A DNA stretch of 64,000 bases, taken from the NCBI GenBank assembly GCA_000499405.2, contig HG738139.1, positions 14,217,826 through 14,281,825 on the forward strand, written 5' to 3'. Under the pieces are notes generated by a model. That model searched no databases, was not told the DNA's origin, and was given only the letters and a program-made list of their open reading frames with translations. The DNA is from Onchocerca volvulus. Taxonomy: Eukaryota; Nematoda; Chromadorea; Rhabditida; Onchocercidae. Below, one piece after another: positions 49,719 to 59,891 of the stretch; the stretch's first letter is position 1, and each line of letters begins with the position of its first letter. A program made the translations under genes and the position numbers.

Positions 49719-51294
49719 ATGAATGCGAAAAGTGATGAACTAATTACTGAGCTGCAGAAAGTTATATCCATCAAGAAAGCAGGTTACATTTGATCTTTTA
49801 TAGCGATCTTTTACCTTTTATTTAATCGATTGAATAAATGATCCATTCTTGATATTTATTCACAGTTTTATTTTGCACATTGATACTTTTCATTTCAGAG
49901 ATGGATGATTTGAAAGAAAAATTGGACAGTTCTAAGAAACATTTGACTCTGTTGACATCTGAAATTGCCGAGGGTTTGTCGATTTTTTTTTTAATTTTGA
50001 AATTTTCATCTTTGTTGGCAACTTTTGCATATGAATTTTTATGAATGCTGATAATATTTGGTAGACTTTGAATTTGGAATATTTGTGGCAATTTTGACAG
50101 AATTCATGTCTAGAATTGAAAGTTTCATTCTGGAAATAAATGGAAACGTTTGTTTGACATGTCTGTATTGAATGATATAACACATTGAATACTTAATGGA
50201 TATACTTTTGATAAATATAGTACTGAATACATTTTAAGTTTCGTTGTTTATAGGAAGAGCAAAGATTGCTGCTAACAAGATAAAAATTGCCACTTTGGAC
50301 GCTGACAAAACTGCATGCATTCAAATAGAAAAATTGGATGTTGAAATGATAAACAAGTAAGCATACTTATTGTTAGCCTACTTTTAGATTTCATTTTGTT
50401 TTCTTGTTCTTTTTTTTTTCTCGAATTATTGTTCGAATTTTTAAAATCCTGTCAGATCATATGATTAAGTTACTTGTATTTTATGTTATTTTGTATCTTG
50501 TTTAAATTTAATCCATTTATTGTTATCTTAGTTATTGTTTTCCACTTTCTTTTTTGAAATATTGCATTATTTTCGCAGTCGTTTAGATTTAATATCATGT
50601 GTGAAGAAGTGTGCAAAGTAAATGAAGAAATAGAGAAGCAGATTATCGAATTACAATTGGAAATTGAAGCAGCAAGAGATGTCAAAAGTATTGTTAACAC
50701 TTATGAAGAAACGTTAGGAATTTTGAGTAGTATGGTAAGTTTCTTTTTTTTTTTTTACTATTTTTTGCATATTGATTGATTAATTCGTATTGGCATCTTA
50801 GCTTAATGTGCTTATCTATAGCCAAGGATATGAAAAGTCATTTCAGTGTCTTGAAATGTATAATATAATACATTATGGAATATCACGATATGAAATAGGA
50901 CTAGAATCCATATCGTTCTTTGTTAAACTAAACACTAATTTTTGCTAATAAGTCAATTCGCGACATTTTTAAAATCTTAGTGGCGAAATAATTTCTGGGT
51001 TCATATTGCTGATAAAATTTATTTTAGAGATTTGGTAACAATGATAGTATGAACGATACACGTAAGGAAATTGAAAATGCACGGAACGAATGTAATTTAT
51101 TCATTCTATTTCGAAGGATTTCTTATAATTCGTTTTAACATTTATTCAAATAAGAGAATTATTTTCATGTTTCAGTGCACATGTTGTTAGATGAAGTGCA
51201 GACTTTTGAAGTGAATGAAAAGACATTGAGTGATAAGCTTAGTAATGTTGCACATGCTGACATTCCATTAGCAATTAAACATCAAATTTTGTAA
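49719..51294 (+). CDS. Coiled-coil protein of unknown function, 6 exons
   Basis: Exons 49719-49782, 49899-49973, 50254-50356, 50587-50734, 51028-51091 and 51176-51294 join in frame to 190 residues. Almost the whole chain is heptad-rich and charged, for example ELITELQKVISIKKAEMDD, NEEIEKQIIELQLEIEAARD and HMLLDEVQTFEVNEKTLS. There is no signal peptide or membrane helix. This looks like a small structural coiled coil, such as a cytoskeletal or kinetochore-type subunit, but no family is assigned. The start follows a TTTGCAG acceptor by two bases, again suggesting trans-splicing. The stop TAA overlaps a GTAAGT donor-like motif, so a further exon is possible. Confidence 0.7.
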
Positions 51295-52442
51295 GTCTTA
51301 TCTCCAATTTTTCTACTATTTCAATCTAATTAATTATGCAAAATTAATTATATTTGAATTTATTATCTTAGAAGTTGATGTCATATTCATTCTGATGATA
51401 TTAGGAAGATTCGAGCCCACATAATGACCATATATTCGGAATCACTTTCCCTTGATTCTTGACTATTTGTTCTAATAATTTCCATAAAATTCAGTATATC
51501 TTATATCAATGAGAGCCGATAGAAGAATGATAAAATTTTTAAATATGCATTGTGCAAAAGGCTCTTTAAACTAAAAATTCATTTGCAGCCACGATTTGAA
51601 AAAGCGCAAAGGAAAATTGGTTCAGAAGCTTATGCATGCACGATTCAGTCGAAGCCGACTGGATTCGCGATTTCTGATGAGCGATTTGTGAATATATCAT
51701 ACCGTATGTTTTGCCATGTTGTTGAAATTGGCGAATTAAATACGATGTGCAATGCACTGAGGTAGTTAGTTGCTTTTGTTGTTAACAGAATAAGTGATAA
51801 GCATTCAAACATAATGAACAGATGGGTTTGCAAAAACGCAAAAATTTAATTTATTAAATTTAAATTATTTAAACCAACTAATTAATTTATAATCTTTACT
51901 TTAAAAAACAAAAATACACGGCCTTAGGAAACAAAACTAAGAATACTTTCTGCATAAGTTGAATGAGAGAAAATGGAGAGAGAAGGTAGGAATTTCTTTA
52001 AATAGTGCAACGTGCATCAAAATGATCTCTTTTTTTTTCAAGTGATCAAAAAAAAGAGATTGACTGTGAAGAAAAAATGAATAAGGATTACTTACTTTCT
52101 CTGATTTCATATGTTGTGTTCAGTGATCAGCTATTATTTTATTTGTAAATAGTTTTGTTGACAATAACATATTTTAGCAATGAAAATATGTAAACATTTC
52201 AGCGAACCTTTGCAAATCAAGAGATTTATTAGCAGAAACACAGGTTGAGATCCCTTGTCCCTTAGGATCAATGAGGCATATGATCAGTGTTCATCATTAA
52301 AATGCTATTTGGCAACACTTTTAACTATCAATTTCCAAATTATTTTTTTTAATCGACTTATTGCAGATGTTTTTTGTCCTGCACTTCATTTGTTCCAAGC
52401 TATGGACAAGTTGTTTTGAAAGCCTTAATTAAAAATACTCAT

Positions 52443-52524
52443 CAGGTCATAGGCCAATATGATATAGAGCAATACAGTGTGTGTTTTAATTGAGCTGTAG
52501 GGCATTTTGAGTGGTGACTATAAT
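52443..52524 (-). pseudogene. Relic of membrane-protein exon 3
   Basis: 82 bases, the same length as exon 3 in both arms, and aligned to it without gaps. The second codon of the exon is TAG where the arms have TGG, and the donor is ATGAGT instead of GTGAGT. No other exon of the gene is present, so this is a fossil. Confidence 0.7.
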
Positions 52525-52588
52525 CTGCAATATATGTCTCCTATACATAAAACAAGAGTGCAGAAAAAGGAAGTTGACCCCTCTCAGG

Positions 52589-52660
52589 TGCGTCAGGGGG
52601 GAATCGAACCCCCGTCGATTGCTTGGAAGGCAACCATGCTGACCATTACACCACTGACGC
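52589..52660 (-). tRNA. tRNA-Gly (UCC), third copy
   Basis: Identical in sequence to the right-arm tRNA over the folded region, with anticodon UCC and a GCGTCAG acceptor stem. It sits just upstream of the exon 3 relic (on the minus strand), keeping the order seen in the arms. It is intact although the surrounding copy has decayed, which suggests selection. Confidence 0.93.
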
Positions 52661-52920
52661 GTTCACGTGACTCATAATTGTATTTCCATAATTATTTTTA
52701 GATATGTTTCATTGTAATCTTCACTTTTTGAAATTTTCATCATATCTCTATCCCTAATTCAGTAAATTCATTTACTGCAATTAAACTTATGTTGCTTTGT
52801 AGTATTTTCCTCGATTATTTTTGTTTACACTAGTAAATCGCTTGTTTCTGAATAAATACATGAACAAATGAAATTACTGATTTTACGGTTTATGGTAAAA
52901 TTTGATTTTTTTCCTTGCAT

Positions 52921-53594
52921 TGTCGTAAATTGTTTGGAGTTTTTCCTTTGGATTTTGTCGAAAATTGTTTGGATTTTTTCCTTTCGAATAATGTTAAGAA
53001 GATTATTTGAATGAGCTTGACGTAGTTGCTTGAGGTAGTGTGGGACGATTGTTGTCGTGATTATATAAGAAACACTTTATTTCAAACTTGGATAATTAAA
53101 CCTTATAATAATAATCACGAATTTATTGTAGCACGAATAATGAAAATAAATGATAGAGAATACATGAGAGCAAGGAAGAAGAGGTTGTGATGAATGAATG
53201 AATGTGATTGATTAAGAACTGTTGATTTTATAATGGAGAAAAGAAGAAGTTGTTGACTATCAGTCCAGAAGAATGAATGTTGCTAAGCTTTGATCCACTA
53301 AATGTTGTTGAATTTACCTTTAGGAGGTAGTTATGAAATTTATGATGGATTACTTGAGCGAGAATATTTTTAATATAAGAAAATATAGAAATCTTATCAA
53401 TAACATACAGTTTACACTAAAACTGGAAGTGCGCGTCATATTGGCACCAGTTAATACATGTTGATATTAAACTGTTTACCAAGAATGTTAAAATGTTTTT
53501 AGCGCTAGAGAATTTAATTAAAAAGCACAAAATGCCAAATTTAAATTTCTTTAACAACATAAACTATTATAATTAATTTCGGCTCTTTCCGACA
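52921..53594 (-). repeat. 3' LTR of the BEL/Pao element
   Basis: 674 bases starting TGTCGTAAATTG and ending CTTTCCGACA, with inverted TGTCG/CGACA termini. It matches 58317-58766 and 59637-59891. Confidence 0.85.
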
Positions 53595-53612
53595 CTCCCG
53601 ACCGAAGAGAAA

Positions 53613-53639
53613 TCTTCCCCCCCCCCTCCCCCACCCCAC
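53613..53639 (-). promoter_or_regulatory. Polypurine tract next to the 3' LTR
   Basis: The minus strand is a run of G and A (GTGGGGTGGGGGAGGGGGGG) lying 19 bases inside the 3' LTR, as needed to prime plus-strand DNA synthesis. Confidence 0.6.
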
Positions 53640-53668
53640 TTTTTTTTTGGATATATATATATATTTTT

Positions 53669-55196
53669 TTATAGAGGGAGAACTTGAGGTTCATAACGAA
53701 AAATGACTTGTTTAGTAATCTTTTCTGAATTTATTTTGCCTATAAAAGGGGTTTGTGATGAATTCATAGGAATGGCAATAATTTCTCTTCGATGGGAGTT
53801 TTCAAAACAATATGGACAAATTATGGATTTGATAAGATCGAGTTTTAACTTGATAGTGATCAATACAATTGATATTCCCACAATACTTATACAAGAGTAA
53901 TAAATCTCCAGTGTTCGGTAATTTCTGAAAGTTCTCTTCCAATGAATTCTGTAGCCTTACCAACTTCATTCTCCAGTTGTTCTGCGAGCTCTTCTCCTTG
54001 CTGGCCAATTTTTTTTTCACAGAGTGTCTGATTCTTGTTGGTGATTTATTGAATTGATTGTTTCTTGTTTGTGTGCCAAGATTTCCAATTCCGCACTAAG
54101 TTTTCAATTTCAAATTTACTGATTTTTCCTCCTTCGAAATCAACGAATTTCATCTTGATTTCCTCCGATTGACAAGGTGCGATCAGCAGCTTTCCTTCAA
54201 CTTTTTTAGTCATGATATGGTTCCTTTGTAACAATAATTCAACTGCCGTTGTTGGATCAATACGGAGTAACTATTTAATTAATGACAACAGGTTATTCTG
54301 ATTTTGACAGCTTCTTTCGTGTATTTCTTTAATTCGTTTTCGAAATTCTTGCTGTAAGGTATCCAAAACGCATTGGATTTCTGGGTCAGATGTTTCCTTT
54401 GAATTGATTTCCATCATCATTAATGGGTGTCTTGAAGGACTGTTTAAGTCCCTGTCCTCTTTGCTAGATTTAATAACATTTTTGTCATTTCCAACATCCA
54501 TGTCAATAATAAAGTCTCCTTTCATTAAATGTGATTTAATGAATCCACATTTTGATATGTTGATCGTTTCATTTCTCATCTCGAACGTAAATGAGGGTTT
54601 GCAACTCGTCTACGATGAGATGATTTCCATATCTCAGTGCATTAAATTTTCCGATCCTTCTGTATAGGCAGTGTTCTGTGGCCTCCGTGCTATTCCATAA
54701 AACAATGCTGGTATTGGTAATACATTTCCCCTTCTGAGTTTCACATTTCTCAGTGTTATCGGATCAGACATTGGACTTCTTCCATCATATAGAAATATTT
54801 CTCCTTTTGTCAGCACAAAGTTTGTTGTTGACTGACATTTAGTCCCTAGCCATCGATAAGTCAAAAAAATATATACAGTAGTATGTTATTACTTGTTGTC
54901 CACTTGTCCGGAGAAAGTTGATTTAGAGCAATTCCATTTATTTCCTTCTGATCATTCAGGGTTCTGCAGAATTCCGATGATGTTGCGGAAGTGGTCATTA
55001 GATCGGAAACTACGGCCAATGACAATCTAAGGAATGCATTGGTGCATATAGTTCGAGTGATATTACTACACTTTATGGCAGGTATGCGTATGTGAGTTCT
55101 AGTGTACAGTGTAGTTTTAATTGATGTGATATTTCGATTCATGATTTCATTGCAGTTCCATCTTTCAGGAATGTTAAATGGTATTCCGGATATCCA
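53669..55196 (-). pseudogene. Env-like region of the BEL/Pao element
   Basis: Several consecutive minus-strand open frames (55142-54861, 54864-54634, 54579-54271, 54234-54046, 54020-53802) occupy the third-gene position between integrase and 3' LTR. Nematode BEL/Pao elements often have an envelope-like glycoprotein there. The frames are rich in Cys, Asn and Thr, for example ISKCGFIKSHLMKGDF. Frame changes and stops separate them, so it is broken. I could not match it to a named glycoprotein class. Confidence 0.45.
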
Positions 55197-56150
55197 CTAA
55201 CAATTTTTCTTTGCTGTAGCTTGTGTTAACATGATGGAAACCGTTGTTATCAGTAATAAGTTCCTTAGTATAGCGCTCACTTTGTTTTTTCTTCTTGTTG
55301 AAGTTTGTTGTTGAGTCGTGATATTCCTGGGTTCTTCTGCTAATGAATTTTCTCGTTCTCTTTCTTCTCTTAGGTGTTGCGTTTGTTGTTTTCGTGTAGC
55401 ACTTCTTGTTCGCTTTGCTATTGATTCCTCTTTTTCGATTTGATCTTGAAGTGGTATTGTTGAGTCCTCGCGTTGATATATTTCGAGAGGATATAACATG
55501 TTGACTGGACGATTTAGAATTTTCCCACTGGGTAATTTTATTTGGACACTTCTGACCTTTCCATCTATTTCCCAAAACGTGTCAAGAATTTTCAGTGTAT
55601 TAGACCAGTGCTTAATAAGCCTTTTTTGAGTGTTTAGCCTGTAGGGAGTGAATTCGTCCTCGTCCATCTCATCTTTAATTGGTATTGATAGAGAAGCTTC
55701 AGGAGAGATAAAATCTATTGGATGAATAATTACAGAATCATCAAAGTTTACATAGGTTAATGGACGAGTATTCATTATGCCTTCTATCTCCACCATCAGA
55801 GTTATTAAGTTTGCTTCATTTAACAATTTCCTCCCTACAGCTCTTCTTAAGGCTCTTTTTGTTAACCCAATTATCCTTTCATAGATTCCTCCGCTCCAAG
55901 GAGCCTTTGGAATTATGTTCTCCCACTTCATTCCTCCCTTCGTTAGAAATTCTTTCACTTGCATTTCTTGATCCATCAAAGTTTCAAAAACCAGTTGCAA
56001 TTGACTAGCGTTATAACTTAATATCAATTCAGGATAACCACGTCGGGCTACGAATCTTCTAAGAACATTAAGAAAACTTCTGGCAGATAAATCGTCTGCC
56101 ATTTCAAAATGTACGGCTCTTGTTGTGAAACAGGTGAATAAGCGATCTAT
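55197..56150 (-). pseudogene. BEL/Pao integrase fragment
   Basis: The reading frame enters from upstream as IDRLFTCFTTRAVHFEMADD, the integrase core, then gives FVARRGYPELILSYNASQ. The usual SDNA motif reads SYNA, so a catalytic Asp is lost. The third acidic residue is kept in GGIYERIIGLTK. The C-terminal domain typical of Pao elements follows (VRSVQIKLPSG, NMLYPLEI). After a charged linker the frame ends in a hydrophobic stretch LLLITTVSIMLTQATA, which looks like the signal peptide of the env-like part. The zinc-finger N-terminus of integrase is missing because the upstream part is replaced by another repeat. Confidence 0.75.
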
Positions 56151-56151
56151 C

Positions 56152-56627
56152 TGTCATGGAAATTTTGTTGTGACGATATTCTTAGGATTGATTGTGGTCA
56201 AACAAGTTGATATCAGGAAGATTTTATTCGTTCGCAATAGTAATAGTAATAGTAAAAGTAAAAAGAGTAACAGTAATAAGTAAAAGTAAAAAGGTAATAG
56301 ATAGTGATGAGTAATTGTGATGATTTTGTAAGCGTAAAAGGTAACAGTGATGATTTTGCAAGCGTAAAAGGTAACAGTGATGATTTTGCAAGCGAAATAC
56401 AAGCTTATATTTGTTTAGTAGTGGGAGTGGTTTTTATTAACCAGCAGAATACAAAAAGTGGATTACAGTTTTCTCATGCTATGTAGAAGATGGTTGCATG
56501 AGAAACACAATTTTTTTGTTATAGATTGGCAAACAGATGTGCATAATTATCCATGCTAAATGATTACAAATTAGATAACGGATTCATCTCTGAATGTGAG
56601 AAAATGTTGAAATTTTGCATAATGAAA
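56152..56627 (-). repeat. Second dispersed repeat inside pol (copy 1)
   Basis: It starts TGTCATGGAAATTTTG and ends GCATAATGAAA. It includes an imperfect AGTAAT/AGTAAA microsatellite and two to three GTAACAGTGATGATTTTGCA units. A second copy is at 58835-59361. It splits RNase H from integrase in the host retrotransposon. It may be the LTR of another element; the minus strand ends CCATGACA. Confidence 0.7.
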
Positions 56628-58060
56628 CGCATTGAGAATCTGACCATACGATTACTTCCGAGTGTTCCAGTTCCATTTGTTTGATGACGAACTGAGCAGC
56701 ACGTACTCCGATGAGTACAGCTAATAATTCTAATCTTGGTATAGTCGTGCCTTTAATGGGAGCGATTCGAGATTTAGCAAAAATCAAACACACCCTTTTT
56801 TCTTGCTTTGCATATACTGCGGCAGCGTATGTGACTGAAGAAGCATCGGTAAAGACATGAATTATTGTTGATTCTGTAGGGTTAATTGCTTTACATGGCA
56901 ATTCTTTCATGTGCACTGGCCATGTGCATATGAGATCTTCCAATTTTTCATAGTCTTCATTACTTAGTAGTTGGCCCCAACCAATTTGTTTCTTCCAAAG
57001 ACTTTGAAGGAATAATTTGATTGGCAAAATACAAGGAGTTAAGAATCCTAATGGATCATACTGTGAAGCCAAGAATTGCAAGATTATTCTCTTGGTTGGT
57101 TCTCGATCGTCTTTCCAAGGTTTGGGATTTATTTGAATAACGTCATTATTAGGGTTCCAGTAAATGCCAAGAATCTTCTTAATCTGAATTTCTTCGGCTC
57201 GATCTTGCTTGGGAATCCTGGCATTAAATTCTTTGTCATTAGACAGAAATTTCGTTATATTCATTGAAGCGTCTCCAAAGATAGTTTTCATTTCTTTATA
57301 ATTCGAGAGAGCTTCGTACGTATCCTTGCTCGATAATATGATATTAGCAACGTAGAGATTTTTACTAATTTCGCGAGCTGGTTTACTTCCATAAATTTCT
57401 AGATGATAATTAAGTGTGGCTGATAAAAGAAAGGGCGATGATATCACTCCAAACGGAACTCTTTGAAAACGATAATGTTCTATGTTATCTTCTGTTACTT
57501 GCCCTCGAATGTCCTTTACCCAAAGGAATCGGGTACAATTTCTTTCTACTGGGAGTAGCTCTAGTTGTAAATAAGCCTTTTCGATATCTGCTACTATAAC
57601 ATTTTCCATCATTCGGAATCGGAGTAATATTCCTACTAAATCAGGAAGTGTAATGGGTCCGCGATATAGAACATCATTTAAACTTTTCATCCCCTTTGTG
57701 TGAGATGATGCATCATAAACAATTCTAAGTTTTGTTGTTACTTTGCTTGGCGTTACAACTTCGTGGTGAGGTAGATAATGAATAACACCAACCTGGTCCA
57801 TTTCTGGACTGACTTTTTCGATGATATTGAATTGTAGTTGTTCTCGAATTGTCTCGTTATATTTCAAGAGTAATTGTTCATTGTTTTGAAGTCTCCTTAT
57901 CAATGTTTTTCATCGGCCGAAACACAAACCAAGATTGTCGTTTAGCTTGAAATTCGTTTCTTTCCATGGCCAAGCTACTTGATATCTACCATTGACTTTC
58001 TTGATATTTTCCCTGAACCTTTCTAATGCATGTTCATCATCATGAAAAAAAAAAAAACTA
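56628..58060 (-). pseudogene. BEL/Pao reverse transcriptase and RNase H
   Basis: The frame opens with RYQVAWPWKETNFKLND and LGLCFG, then has an in-frame TGA at 57910-57912, and continues as the RT core: RIVYDASSH, LNDVLYRGPITLPDLVGILL, VIVADIEKAYLQLELL, YRFQRVPFGVISSPFLL. The active-site YxDD/YVDN motif reads YVAN, so an aspartate is lost. The RNase H part is seen as FTDASSVTYAAAVY and VIVWSDSQCV, where the element is cut by the second repeat. These are Pao-type signatures. Confidence 0.85.
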
Positions 58061-58295
58061 TGATTTCCAGTTTCCAGAATCGATCTATGTCTGGATTAGT
58101 GGTTTTTGTGGGCTTAACTATGCCGTTGTTTTCGCTTTGAATGTCGCTATTTTCTGTATCGGTTTTTGAAATATTGTCATTGTTTTGCATGTTCTTCCAT
58201 CCTGTACACGCGATAAGATTCCTTGAGTCGAAAAGCTCTTTATAATCACCCTCTCGGAATTTGCTTATGTAGCCGCTCCCGGCTCGTGGCACCAA
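58023..58295 (-). pseudogene. Residual leader and gag/protease remnant
   Basis: About 90 codons remain between the primer site and pol, ending NPDIDRFWKLEI, the block that normally joins protease to RT in Pao polyproteins. Gag and most of protease are deleted. A run of A (58050s) may have shifted the frame. Confidence 0.5.
58277..58294 (-). promoter_or_regulatory. Candidate primer binding site
   Basis: The minus strand reads TGGTGCCACGAGCCGGGA. It starts TGG, the complement of a tRNA CCA end, 22 bases after the 5' LTR. The tRNA species is not assigned. Confidence 0.5.
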
Positions 58296-58766
58296 TAAAT
58301 GGCATATTGATCGATTTGTCGTAAATTGTTTGGAGTTTTTCCTTTGGATTTTGTTGAAAATTGTTTGGAGTTTTTCCTTTGAAATAATGTTAAGAAGATT
58401 ATTTCAATGAGCTTGACGTAGTTGCTTGAGGTAGTGTGGGACGATTGTTGTCGTGATTATATAAGAAACACTTTATTTCAAACTTGGATAATTAAACCTT
58501 ATAATAATAATCACGAATTTATTGTAGCACGAATAATGGAAATAAATGATTAAGACTAAATGAGAGCAAGGAAGAAGAGGTTGTGATGATGAATGAATGA
58601 ATGTGGTTGATTAAGAACTGTTGATTTTATAATGGAGAAAAGAAGAAGTTGTTGACTATCAGTCCAGAAGAATCTTGTTAAGCTTTGATCCACTAAATGT
58701 TGTTGAATTTACCTTTAGGAGGTAGTTATGAAATTTATGATGGATTACTTGAGCGAGAATATTTTT

Positions 58767-58792
58767 NNNNNNNNNNNNNNNNNNNNNNNNNN
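58767..58792. other. Assembly gap (26 N)
   Basis: Unknown bases at the point where the 5' LTR is interrupted. A further single N is at 59126. Confidence 0.95.
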
Positions 58793-58834
58793 ATTCTGGA
58801 CTTGGCGAAGATTAAAAATGTCCTTCACCATCCT

Positions 58835-59361
58835 TGTCGTGGAAATTTTGTTGTGGCGATATTCTTAGGGTTGATTGTGGTCAAACAAGTTGATAGTAGG
58901 AAGGATTTATTCGTTCGTAATAGTAACGGTAATAGTAAATGCAATAATAATGGTAAAGGCAATAATAATAGTGAGGATAAAAAGAGTAACAGTTATAAGT
59001 GGAAGTAATAAGGTAAAAGTGAAGAGTCGAAGTAAAAGCGTAACCGTGATGATTTGCAAGCGTAAAAGGTAACAGTGATCTTCTTGTAAGCGAGATACAA
59101 GCTTATATTTGTTAAGTAGTGGGAGNCGAGATACAAGCTTATATTTGTTAAGTAGTGGGAGTGGTTTTTATTAAACAGCAGAATACAAAAAAGTAGATTA
59201 CAGTTTTCTCATGCTATGTAGAATATGCTTGCATGGAAAACACATTTTTTTTTTATAGATTAGCAAACAGATGTGCATAATTATCCATGTTAAAATGAAT
59301 AAAAGTTAGATAACGGATTCATCTCTCAATGTGGAAACCGTTGTAAATTTGCATAATGAAA
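58835..59361 (-). repeat. Second dispersed repeat (copy 2)
   Basis: It matches 56152-56627 from TGTCGTGGAAATTTTG to GCATAATGAAA, with a different microsatellite length. A 35-base segment is repeated exactly around the N at 59126, probably an assembly join. Confidence 0.7.
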
Positions 59362-59891
59362 TAAATCCTTTATCTAAGAGATGCTTTACAAAAAATAATT
59401 TTACCAGATGTTCAAGATAAGGATGTAACAGATGTTTAAGATTATAATCTAAAGAAATTTACATAACTATCCAAATGGAATAATTTTTTATAGTGTAAGT
59501 GAATTGAAATAAAAAGTTAAGACAAATACAAAAATGAAATAATTAATGAATTATGAACTGTGGAAAACATTTCATTTTAGTCTTCGCGACTTTCGCGACA
59601 ATAACAAAATATACAAACATTGTCAATAACAGACAGTTATGATGGATTACTTGAGCGAGAGTATTTTTAATATAATAAAATATAGAGATCTTATCAATAA
59701 CATACAGTTTACACTAAAACTGGAAGTGCGCGTGATATTGGCACCAGTTGATACATGTTGATATTAAACTGTTTACCAAGAATGTTAAAATGTTTTTAGC
59801 GCTAGAGAATTTAATTAAAAAGCACAAAATGCCAAATTTAAATCTCTTTAACAACATAAACTATTATAATTAATTTCGGCTCTTTCCGATA

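Larger units (their letters stand above)
51480..52662 (+). repeat. Third, diverged direct copy of part of the left arm
   Basis: Same orientation as the left arm and collinear with about 41530-43461, at lower identity and with small indels. Shared blocks include the region around TTGCCATGTTGTTGAAATTG, the TTTTGTTG..AATAACATATTTT segment, the exon 3 region of the membrane gene and the tRNA. It contains the junction 40189-41943/41944 as one continuous stretch, showing that the left-arm order is the older one. Confidence 0.75.
52921..59891 (-). mobile_element. BEL/Pao LTR retrotransposon, damaged
   Basis: The element runs from high to low coordinates. The left (3') LTR is 52921-53594 and the right (5') LTR starts at 58317. 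LTRs carry TGTCG...CGACA ends. A 7-base direct repeat CTTGCAT flanks both sides (52914-52920 and 59892-59898). Internally there is a candidate primer site, broken pol, integrase and an env-like part, then a polypurine tract. Gag and protease are almost entirely missing. A second repeat family interrupts pol and the right LTR. The element cannot be autonomous. Confidence 0.82.
58317..59891 (-). repeat. 5' LTR of the BEL/Pao element, interrupted
   Basis: 58317-58766 matches the first two thirds of the 3' LTR, and 59637-59891 matches its last third. Between them lie an N gap, a copy of the second repeat and unrelated DNA. About 35 LTR bases (GGATTACTTGAGCGAGA...) occur on both sides of the insert. 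The outer end reads CCGATA instead of CCGACA. Confidence 0.7.

Noticed and set aside
55174..55575. 133-codon minus-strand frame
   Set aside because: It overlaps the integrase C-terminus in another frame and has no family match.
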